In this document: positions 46,860-55,956 of the stretch, one piece after another
Numbering within the stretch: position 1 is the stretch's first letter
How the letters are laid out: every line of letters starts with the position of its first letter
Assembly: GCA_007449985.2 (NCBI GenBank)
Contig: VIIQ02000849.1
Span: 62,001 to 126,000 of the forward strand
DNA: 64,000 nt
DNA from: Desmodesmus armatus
Taxonomy: Eukaryota > Chlorophyta > Chlorophyceae > Sphaeropleales > Scenedesmaceae
Direction: 5' to 3'
Notes under the pieces: generated by a model
The model's database searches: none
What the model saw: only the letters and a program-made list of their open reading frames with translations
Told to the model about the DNA's origin: nothing
Position numbers and translations under genes: made by a program

Positions 46860-49800
46860 GTGATCATACAGAAGCGGCTGAAGCTGCAGCGCCAGGCAGA
46901 GCTGCGGCGGCTGCGGCTAGCCGTGGCACGAGCAAACACACAGCATCGGGCCGAAGGCTTAGCTCAGACGCAGGAGAACATCCTGGCAGCGGAGGAGCAG
47001 CTGAGTGACTTTGAGGTCCAACAGCGCCGGCAGCAGGGCGAGGCAGGGGATGTGATCTGGGAGGTCTATGGGGACGGGAAGCCCAGCTTCTGGGGATACC
47101 GCGTGGGCGCCGGTCAGGTTGCGCCATCCTCTTGCCAGAGCCTTTGAGGGGTGGCTTTTGTTGCTTGACTCCGCTCTTGTAACCTGCTCACCCTGGAAAG
47201 AAAAAAAATACCGCGTGGGCAAGGAGCTGCCGGAGCCGCAGTACATCAGTGCAGTAGCTGCGGCGGACGGCAGCACCATCTCCACCAACACCAGGGCGGG
47301 GGTCGCGGCCGCAGGGGACACGTTAGCCGACTTCTTTGACCCGGCGGCTGGCGGCTTGTTCTCCTGCCATCCCACAGATGCAGCGCAGCAGCAGGAGCTG
47401 CTTGCAGGCATCGATAAGAAGCTCACAGCGGAGCAGCAGCAGCAGTGTCTGGGGCCAAACGGGGACGGCACCATCACCCTTGAGGAGGCAAAAGCAGCAT
47501 TAGACAGCTTGCCCAGGGGGAAGGTGCCGGGCAGTGATGGGCTCACATACGAATTTTACAGCACTTTCTGGTCGCAGATGGGCCCACCCTTTGTGGCAGC
47601 GTGCAACCACCTGTTCTCTCAGGAGGCTGCACAGCTGTCGCCTGAGCAGCGCCTGGGGCTGATCACCCTCCTGTTCAAGGGCGGGGGGAAGCCTAGGGAG
47701 CAGACAGCCAGCTACCGGCCCATCACCCTGCTCAACTGTGACGTGAAGATCCTGGCAAAGGTGGTGGTGTTGCGGGTGGGGCCTATCCTTGACAGCGTCA
47801 TAGACAGCGGGCAGACAGCGTTTGTGCCAGGAAGGGATATAGCAAACAACGTGCTGCTACACCTGGAGGAAATCGACTACGTCCAGGCACAGCAGCAGCC
47901 AGGCTGTATCTCCTTCCTGGACTTTGAGAAGGCTTACGACCGGTTGGACAGGGGGTGGCTGTTTCAGTGCATGTCCGCCATGCAGTTCCCAGCTGGCATC
48001 CTCAGATGGGTGCAGCTGCTGCTGGCAGGCACGCAGGGCCGCATTGTCTTCAACGGCGGCCACCTCAGCCGGCTGTTTGACATCCCCTCGGGGTGCGCGC
48101 AAGGCAGCCCCCTCAGCCCGCTGTTGTACGTCATAGCAGCGCAGCCACTGGCAGCCAGGTGTAGGGCTCTTCAGGCAGCAGGGGAGGTAGACAGCATTAG
48201 GATGCCAGACGGGTCGGTTGCACCCTGCTGCATGCAGCATGCAGATGACACCACTCTGCATGCAGCCAGCAGGGAGGGGGTGCGGGTGCTGCTGCAGAGG
48301 GCAGTGGAGCCGTTCTGCGCTGCAAGCGGTGCCAAGCTGAACGTTGGCAAATGTAAGGGGATGGAGGTGGGTGTACAGCAGCCGTTTGTGGGTGTTGACC
48401 CAGGCACCGGCATCCCATTCCCCGACACAGCACAGCACCCCATCAGGCATCTAGGGATTCTGTTGTCAGCAGCAGGGGCGGAACAGCATGCAGCAGCGTT
48501 GTTCACACAGCGGTTGCAGACCATCTCGTGGCGAGTGCGGCAATGGGCGCGGCAGGATCTCACGTATGTGGGGCGCTGTGCAGTGGCACGGCAGGTCATG
48601 GCCTCCTGCCTCACCTACCACGCGCAGTTTGTGCCGGTGCCAGCCGACCTCATGGCCAGGATTCACCGTCGCATGACAGCCTTTGTGATGGGCAGGGCTG
48701 CGCTCGGGAGGCTCACATCAAGCAGTGGAACGAGAGCCCTCCTGCAGCTGTGGCCAGCCTGTCAGTCGCCATGGGAAGGTCAGGACAGGTGGATGCCAGG
48801 GCGCATGCAGCAGCGATGCAGGCACGCACAGCAGCAGCGCTGCTGCATCCCCGTCGGGCAGCCTGGAAGCTCTTCATGAGGGCTAACCTGCGCCATGCAC
48901 TGCCAGGCCTAGGGGAGGCGGTGCTGGTGCAGCAGTCGAAGGCGCCGCTGCAGGCAGCAGTCAGGGAAGGTAGGCTTCGGCAGTGCCACGCAGCGTACGT
49001 GGAGGCCTTCCAGCGGGTGGGCATCCACAGGCATGTTCAGCATGATGCTATGAGCTTTCAGCAGCTGCGGCTGGAGCTGCTGGTGGGCAATCACAGCGTG
49101 GGCAGCAGCACCGACGGGGTCATGCTGTCTGCAGCAGGCAGCCTGCCTCCACCTCTCAACAGGGGTGCAGGTACCACACTGGGTCAGGTGCAGCAGCTGC
49201 TGACGGGGCAGCCGGCCCAGGACGGAGTGGTGCTGCCGCCGCCGTGGCAGCACACGCTGCAGGAGGGCAGCGCAGGCCCATGGCAGACAGACATGCAGCA
49301 GCAGTGGGTGCAACAGAAGGGGATGGGGGGGTCAGGGTTTTTAGGGTGCAGCAGGATGGCAGGCTGGAGGCATCTGACGCGGGCATGCCAGCCCCTCAGA
49401 ACCTTCAGTGGCTGCCCTGCTGTGTGGTGGACGTGTCGCAGGTGCTGCATCCATCCTTTCCACTGCTGCAACAGCAGCAGCGGCAGCAACAGTCCCAGGA
49501 GGAGGAGCAGGATGCAGGGGTGTCCCAGCCAACACAGCAGCAGCACCAGCCGCCGCAGGAAGCATCCCGGCAGACGCAGCGACAACAGCAACCACCAAGA
49601 TCGCCAGTGTTCCTGGTGGGTGCATGGGGAGACATAAAGGTGGACCCTAGTGTGTGGGGGTTGGGGATCGCTGTGGGGGTGCTGCAGTTCAAGCCCAAAG
49701 TGGCCACACAGCGGCTGCTGCAGCACCATTGCGCGCAGCACCACAGGGAGGGATGGGTTCCGGGAGTGGGCATGCGCCCGCGGCTGTGGCGCAACCGCCT

Positions 49801-50943
49801 GGGCGCTGAGGCGCTACAGGAGGGCCTGCAGGAGATGGAAGCAGCACAGAAGCGCTCCTTCCAGCAAATGCAGCAAGGCGGCACATCGGGTGGGAGCCAA
49901 GGGGACAGCAGCGGTAGGCAGCGCTTCAGCGATGCTGCCCTCATGGCAGCATACCATGCGCCGTGGATGGACCCACCACGGGAGAGAGAGCTCCCACGGC
50001 AGCGCGCTGCAGCAGCAGCAGCAGTGGTCACGATGCAGAGGCAACAGCAGCTACAGCAGCAGCTGCAGATCAGCAGCCCTGCGCAGGATGACCTGCAGGA
50101 CCCCATAACGCAAGCCATGGGGCCTGTGGACAGTAGCAGCTACCAGTGGGTGGCCGCTTACAGGAGGGCAGGGCACAAACGACTGCCGCGGTCACTGCGG
50201 GCGTTTGGGTGGCGCTTGCTGCATGCAGGGGTGAAGGTGGGTGCAAGGCGCATGCTGTCTTCAGGCAGGACGGACCCTGCGCAGTTCGTTTGCCCTGCAC
50301 AGCAGTGCCAGCAGCAGCTGCAGCTGGAGACCCTTACGCACTTGTTTGTGGAGTGTCCTGTGGCAGCTGGAGCATGGCAGTGGTTTGCACAGCTGTGGCA
50401 ACTGGTGCAGCCGGGAGCAGTCGTCCCGGTCAGCAGCAGCCGTGTGCTGCTGCTTGATGATGACAGTGTGTGGGCCCCGCCGCTGGCGCAGCAGCAGCTG
50501 TGGGCATACATGCGGCTACTGCTGTTGGAGTCCATCTGGCTGGTGCGCAGCAGCAGCTACTTCACCAGCCAGCCTGTCAGCAGCCAGGACAGTGCTGACA
50601 GCACCACTACCAGCAACAGCACCACCAGCACCAGTGGCAGCACGGACGGCCACCAGGGTGGCAGTGGGAGCAGCCAGGGCCCTGCTGCAGCAGCACCCAG
50701 CAGCGGGCGGTTCACGGCTAAGGCTGTCGCGTGCCGGTTCCGCTCGTAGCTGCAGCAGCAGATGAGGAGGGATTGGCGACGGGTGGGGTGGATGTCCGGC
50801 TGGGCTCGGGGGTACCCCTGGCATGGCTTCGAGGCCCCTCGCCTGTGCTATCCCTTGACTCCTTCTGGCGCAGATGGGGCTCCATCTTCACTGTCGAGGA
50901 GGACGGGGAGGTGTCCGTTGCAATCAGCACAGCAGGGTTGTGA
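46860..50943 (+). mobile_element. L1-type LINE, ORF2 region (copy A), 5'-truncated and frameshifted
   Basis: ORF2 of an L1-clade LINE without endonuclease domain or ORF1. A linker (ELRRLRLAVARANTQHRAEG) leads to the reverse transcriptase in 47209-48700. Its motifs are GSDGLTYEFY, SYRPITLLNCDVKILAKVVV, FLDFEKAYDRLDRGWLF (motif A Asp), GCAQGSPLSPLLYVIAAQPL (motif B), HADDTTLHA (motif C) and RHLGILLS. A C-terminal region follows with a zinc-binding knuckle, LETLTHLFVECPVAAGAWQW near 50330, and the conserved end VPLAWLRG. The frame is broken by the insertion at 47109-47208, near 48700 and near 49320, and again near the end, so it is inactive. HADD replaces the commoner FADD/YADD; the two catalytic Asp are kept. 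Confidence 0.9.
47109..47208 (+). mobile_element. 100-bp LINE tail inserted in copy A, with 12-bp target-site duplication
   Basis: TACCGCGTGGGC occurs at 47097-47108 and again at 47209-47220. Between them lies the last about 90 bases of the LINE 3' UTR plus an A-rich tail, almost identical to copy B at 59932-60030. Insert plus duplication is 112 bases, which shifts the ORF2 frame. The element is therefore younger than copy A. Confidence 0.92.
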
Positions 50944-51713
50944 GGGGTGCTGCACTGCATCGCGTTTGGTGGGGACAGCAGTTGTGTCGGGGGTGGAAGG
51001 GTGTGTGACTTCGGCCGGGATTGACTGGGCACGTGTCGGACGATCGTGTTGGGGTGTGCAGGGCTGATATGGGGACGATTTGCGTGGTCACAGGTATCCA
51101 GGTTTATTTGCTGGGACTACTGTGAGGGGATTGGGATGGGCAGGGAACGCGTGGGGTGTTGGAGTCTTATGCTGGGCTGGGAGGCATGGGGAGTGTTTAA
51201 CACATGAGTGTGGGTTTCTTGCAGCATGTGCACAGTGTGGAGCATGCGTGTGAGTGCACATGTGGTCAGACGTGGGTGCTAGGACTGTATTGGGCGTGTG
51301 TCTTGCGAGTGCACGCGTACTTCATGATGTGCTTGCACAGTCTAATAGTTGTGGGGTGTTGCTTATGCACAGTGTCAGACTTGGGGGCATACTGGGTGCG
51401 TGGTTTGTGTTGGTGTCGTGTACGTGTTGGTGGTGTGCTCTTGCGTGAGAGTTGATCTTGTGCACAGTGGGGCGATCAAACATGTGTGCAACGTGGATTG
51501 CTGCTTGTACACAGTGCGGCACTAGGTGGCATAGTAGTGTCGCACAGTGTACAGTACGTATGTACGTGGTTTGTCCCTACTGCATAGTCCATGTTGTCAG
51601 GTGCCCCGTACGCGAGGGTGAATGCCCTTCAAATACGGTGCCTTGCATGTGTATGCATGTGTACGTGTACGTGGTTTGCTGCTTGTGTGAGAGTGAATCT
51701 TGTGTGGCGTGCT
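50944..51713. other. GT-rich non-coding stretch after LINE copy A
   Basis: Follows the ORF2 stop of copy A. It lacks the conserved LINE tail. Diverged repeats of GTGCGAGTTAATCTTGTGTG type occur towards the right (about 51441, 51686, 51718). No gene seen. Confidence 0.5.
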
Positions 51714-51920
51714 TGTGTGCGAGTTAATCTTGTGTGGCATGCACTTGTAGCTTGTGGCTGGTTTTGCATGGACGGCTGTGTGTTGGCTCGAGCGCACGCT
51801 CGCCAGCTGGCATGCTGTGGAGTTTTGGTGTGGCATGCTGTGGCATGCTGTGGCATGCTGTAACAAGCCTACCCTGAAGGAAAAAAAAAACTCCACATGC
51901 ATGGTGTGGCATGCTGTGGA
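51714..51920. repeat. Dispersed repeat X, copy 2 (interrupted by the SINE; resumes at 52395)
   Basis: Matches 45047-45200. It contains a local amplification of GTGGCATGCT and a small plus-strand LINE tail (51861-51890), then the SINE. The repeat continues at 52395-52450. Confidence 0.7.
51861..51890 (+). mobile_element. Minimal LINE/SINE tail remnant
   Basis: AACAAGCCTACCCTGAAGG plus A10 is the last about 20 bases of the SINE/LINE tail in plus orientation. It lies about 30 bases from the oppositely oriented SINE tail, forming a small inverted pair. Confidence 0.6.
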
Positions 51921-51921
51921 G

Positions 51922-52393
51922 TTTTTTTTTTTTCAGGGTAGGCTTATTACATGAGCGGAGTCAAGCAACCACTGCCACCCCTCATGTGCTCTTGCAGGAG
52001 AATGGCGCAACCTGACAATCACCACCCTTTGAGGGGCACCACCACCCTCACCACATGATTATGTGAGCGGCGCTTGTGCAGCGCAGCCTGCACGAAGCAG
52101 ACACCAGGGCTCAACCATGCACCTGCTTTAACGTCTAGGTCTGCTACTATCAAAGCCTCCAGCACTAACCCAACCACTAACCATGCCAACTATCAAGTCG
52201 CTGCTGTGGGCGGACCAGTCGCCTCCTGCTGCCTCCTAAGTCTTCTACCAACTAGCACCAAGGCGTAAGACGCTGCTGTAGGCTGCAACAGACACATTCT
52301 GCCGCTGCCTCCTGCTGCCGATGGGCGGGCTGGGATTCGAACCCAGATCTCCCCGGTATCAACCGGTGCTTTAGCCATTAAGCTACCCCCCCC
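51922..52393 (-). mobile_element. tRNA-headed SINE with LINE-derived tail
   Basis: Minus strand, about 470 bases. The head (52393-52323) is tRNA-like with internal promoter boxes. The body is unique. The last about 200 bases (from TTGAGCCCTGGTGTCTGCTT) match the 3' UTR of LINE copy B in order (GGTGTCTGCTT, CAGGCTGCGCTGCA, GCGCCGCTCA, GTGGTGAGGGTGGTGG, GGTTGCGCCAT, TTGCTTGACTCCGCTC), ending in an A-tail. The target-site duplication GTGGAGTTTT flanks it at 51916-51925 (overlapping the tail) and 52395-52404. The unoccupied site is preserved at 45047-45200. Known SINEs of this design are copied by the LINE whose tail they carry. Confidence 0.88.
52323..52393 (-). other. tRNA-like head of the SINE (not a functional tRNA)
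   Basis: Minus strand: GGGGGGG acceptor pairing with CCCGCCC with one mismatch, a D-arm GCTT...AAGC containing the A box, CTGGG-TTCGAAT-CCCAG T-arm with a perfect B box GGTTCGAATCC, and an anticodon region CACCGGTTGATACCGGGG. The anticodon loop is one base short but would place GAT, pointing to a tRNA-Ile ancestor; this identity is uncertain. The acceptor mismatch and short loop argue against a working tRNA. Confidence 0.75.
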
Positions 52394-52560
52394 AGTGGAG
52401 TTTTGGTGTAGCACGGTGTGTGGACTGTTTGTGCCTGATTAGCTGTGTGCATGCGCGTGCATACAGACCTCTGTGTGTGCATACAGGTCTGTCTGACTTT
52501 AATGCTGTCTTCTGGTGTGCTGACACATGGTGTGTGATGTGCCTTTGCTCTGCAACTTTT

Positions 52561-53309
52561 GAGTGGCAATGATTAGCTGTCTGCATGTCGGGGCATCCGA
52601 TTTTGCCTGTGTGTCTCTTTTTTGTGTGCGTCTCTACTGCCTTTCATGATTTGTGCTGTGGTGTGATGCCGTACTGGTGTGCGTTGTATCTTGGCTCTAT
52701 AGGGTTGCAGCATGTGAGTGTCTTAGCACTGCTTTTGACATGTGGATGGTGAGTCATTAGACCGGTCCATGGGCCTTGCCATATTGGGGCAAACATGGAC
52801 TGTGACCTGCCGCAGTTGCTCTACGGACGGCTGTGGTGTATAGAGGACACTGGGCGCACGGTCAGGCCCTGGATGCCCTTCGGGGCTGCTTCTCACGGAG
52901 CTGTCTGCACGGCCCTGCGATGGTGTCCCCTGCACAAGGGGTGCCGTGGGGTGGGTGTCACAACAGGTTGCCCCATCCTCCCGCTGGATCTTTTTATGGA
53001 GTGAACCACCGGTTGCTTGGTCCCGCCCAATGTAACTGATCACTTCAAAAAAAAAATGCGGCAGGTCACAGTCCATGTTTGCCCCAATATGGCAAGGCCC
53101 ATGGACCGGTCTAATGACTCACCATCCACATGTCAAAAGCAGTGCTAAGACACTCACATGCTGCAACCCTATAGAGCCAAGATACAACGCACACCAGTAC
53201 GGCATCACACCACAGCACAAATCATGAAAGGCAGTAGAGACGCACACAAAAAGAGACACACAGGCAAAATCGGATGCCCCGACATGCAGACAGCTAATCA
53301 TTGCCACTC
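52561..53309. repeat. Near-perfect 254-bp inverted repeat with 242-bp spacer
   Basis: 52561-52814 is the reverse complement of 53057-53309 with a single difference in a T/A run (six T versus five A). The spacer (52815-53056) ends in a LINE-type tail and A10 that abuts the right arm. Confidence 0.93.
52976..53056 (+). mobile_element. Second type of LINE tail, free-standing
   Basis: Matches the 3' tail of element D in opposite orientation (CCTCCCGCTGGATCTTTTTA, CACCGGTTGCTTGGTCCCGC, then an A-run). It lies in the spacer of the inverted repeat, its A-tail touching the right arm. Confidence 0.7.
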
Positions 53310-53470
53310 AGATTCATCGCAGCATTTCGATTAGTTTGGTCTTTGTCTCAAGCTCTGTTGTGGACGCAGCAGGCAGAACGTGCTTCTGCTGATGTACGTC
53401 ATCGCTTCTGACCAGTTCAGCTGCTTCGCCGCTGCTGGCCTCTCCACACCGTGCTAACGGCGTCTTAGTC

Positions 53471-53480
53471 AGTATATAAG
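53471..53480 (+). promoter_or_regulatory. TATA-like box in the LINE 5' UTR
   Basis: AGTATATAAG lies about 225 bases before the first ORF1 ATG. L1 promoters are usually internal and TATA-less, so it may instead belong to flanking DNA. Confidence 0.3.
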
Positions 53481-53704
53481 TTGCTAGTGCTCGTCCTGGC
53501 CTTGGACCGGCCCCTTCTGCTGCCCCTCACATCCAGCAGCAGACCTGGCCCCAGGCTCCCTCCACAGCAGCTGCTGGCGACAGCCATAACGGTGGGGCTA
53601 GGCCCAGGACCCTTCAGCAGCTTGGACTCGCTGCCTCTGGGCTGGCTTGAGTCTAGGCTTCTTCTTCTCAGCAACAGCAAGGCGCAGGCGCAGGCGGGTG
53701 TACG

Positions 53705-55956
53705 GTGCGCAGTAAGGTAGGCCGGGACAGCAACCCTGCAGCGCCTCAGCAGTCTTCTGGACTCTTGGATACGAACAACACTTGGTTCAGCTGCCCAGCA
53801 GCAGTCAGGACTAGCTGCCTTTTGGCTGGCTTGAGTCCCTGCAGTAGCAATACTTTCCAGGCCCCAATGGCACACCACGGGCAGCTGCAGACCCTGCAGG
53901 GGCCTCAGCACCAGCCAAGGGCACCTCCTCACCCCAGCCCTTTCAGCAGCCGGCGCTATGGCGCCTCGGCGCGGTCGGCAGTAGCCGGCGCAGCACCCAC
54001 GCAGCACTGGCAGCACCCTGGGCCACCTGGGCTACATGGGTGGCAGCAACCCCAGCAGCGGCAGGGCGGCTGGGCGCCGCCGCCACCGCCCCCTGGCCCA
54101 CCGCCAGCATCCGAGCAGGGGTGGGTGGCAGCAGAGCCGGAGTGGGCAGCGGCAGGGCAGGCACGGACAGCAGCAGCGCCGGAGTGGGAGGCAGCAGGAC
54201 AGGCGCGGGCAGTAGCAGCGCAGGAGGGGGCAGGCCCAGGGCAGGCCAGGGCAGCAGCAGGGCCGCAGTGGCTCATTCAGCCCTCCTTCCTGCTTGCGTA
54301 CCTGCGGTCCTTGCAGCGGGGCTATCTGCAGCCAGGCCCACCTCTTGCGGTGACCGGGGTCTGCAGGCTGGTCACGCTGCACCTGAAGCAGGCACGCCGC
54401 ACGAATGGGGGAAACAGGCGGGCCGCCTGTGTGGACACCATCATGACCATGCTGTGGCGCACGGGCCTGACCCGTCCCAACAGCACACAGGCATGGGCCG
54501 CCTTGCACCAGCACCGCAAGCAGGAAGGCACGGCCCTGCTGCCGGTCATAGACACCCCAGCAGCGCAGGCAGCAGCACGGGAGGCAGTGGCAGCGGGACA
54601 CATCACAGTGGGGGAGGGCGATTCAGCGCACATCGTGCCAGTGTCCTGGGCGCACACCACCCAGCCGGCCGGGAGTGTGGTGGTGACACTGCACCACCTG
54701 CCACCGCAGCACGCAGTCAAAGGGTGGGCACCACCCTCCTAGAAGCAGCCGGACAGCGGGGAGAAATAGTGGCAGAGTTTCTTGGGGGCAGTTCTCTGAT
54801 GGGCAACGCACAGCTGACCTGCCCAGCTGCAGACACAGTGGTGCTGTGGGTGAAGCCGCCACTAGACGACCTGCTGCTCACCAGCCTGCCAGCTGCCTTT
54901 AACACAGGGGTGTGTGGGGAGCCACCAGTCCAGATCCAGGTGGCGGGCAGGCCCTCTACCGCTCCTGACACCTGGCTGGCCCTCAACCAGCAGTTATGCA
55001 GCGTGCTGCGGTCAGCCCTGCAGCGCGTCACTGCTGCAGGGATGGCGCCCAGCTCTCCACCGCAGCAGCAACAGCCACAACAGCACGAGCAACTGCAGCA
55101 ACAGCAGCAACAGCAGCAGCAGCAGCAGCCGCCCCTGCCACCTCACTATCAGCAGCAGCAGCACTGCCCTCATCAACGCCAGCAACAGCATAGCAGCGGC
55201 GGCGCCCCTCAACAGCAACAGCAGCAACAGCCCCAGCAGCAGCAGCCCCTGCTGCCACCGCAGCAGCCGCAACAGCAGCGCCATGCCCCTGAGGGAGATG
55301 CCAGCGACATGCAGCTGGACTCAGCGTCTGACGCCAACGCCGCAGACCTGCCTGAGGCCCCCACCAGCACCCAGCAGGGCAGGGCAGAGTGGGAACAAGG
55401 CCAGGAGGCAGACATGCTGCAGATGGCGGACATGCTAGTGGGGGACCAGGATAGGAGCTACCCTCTGCCCCTTGAGGAACAGCAGCAGCTGCGGGATGAC
55501 TTCCGGCATGCCTTCCGCAGCAGCCTACAGCGGGGGATCAGCCCTACGGACAAAGCCCTGCTCACCTGGCTTGAGCAGCAGCTGAACATACCACACCTGC
55601 AATACGGCAGCGACAGCGGGGCGGACATGTCGGAGGGGGACGCGGCGGATGCCACACCTGGGCCCACCCGGGACCAGCACCAGGGGCAGCAGAGCAGCAG
55701 GTCCAGACGCAGGCAGCGCAGCAGGCAGCAGCATCGTGATAGGCAGCAGCATCCACCCACACCACCGCTCAGGCGCTCGGAGCGCCTTGGAGCAGGGACT
55801 CACTCACAGCCGTACGCTAGCGTCTTTGGCCCACACCCACAGCCGGACAACACGCAGCGACAGCCGGGCCGAGCCAGACGCAGCAGCACACAGCAGGCCA
55901 GCGGTGCTGGCACCCAGCCGCTCACACCGGCGACTGCCCACCCCCTTCAGCAGTAG
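53705..55956 (+). pseudogene. LINE ORF1-like protein, one frameshift
   Basis: The first part (53705-54742) is Pro/Gln/Ala-rich and ends in a folded segment holding HLKQARRTNGGNRRAACVDT and PVSWAHTTQPAGSVVVTLHH. The frame slips near 54722 and continues as LLEAAGQRGEIVAEFLGGSS and DTVVLWVKPPLDDLL, a possible RNA-recognition-like fold. Long Gln/Pro runs, an acidic region and a basic tail (SRSRRRQRSRQQHRDRQQH) follow. A Met at 53868 (MAHHGQLQ) may be the true start. Function by analogy: nucleic-acid binding in the retrotransposition particle. The stop codon TAG (55954-55956) directly abuts the ORF2 ATG. Confidence 0.75.

Noticed and set aside
52323..52393. Functional tRNA gene
   Set aside because: The acceptor stem has a mismatch, the anticodon loop is one base short, and it is the head of a SINE with tail and target duplication.
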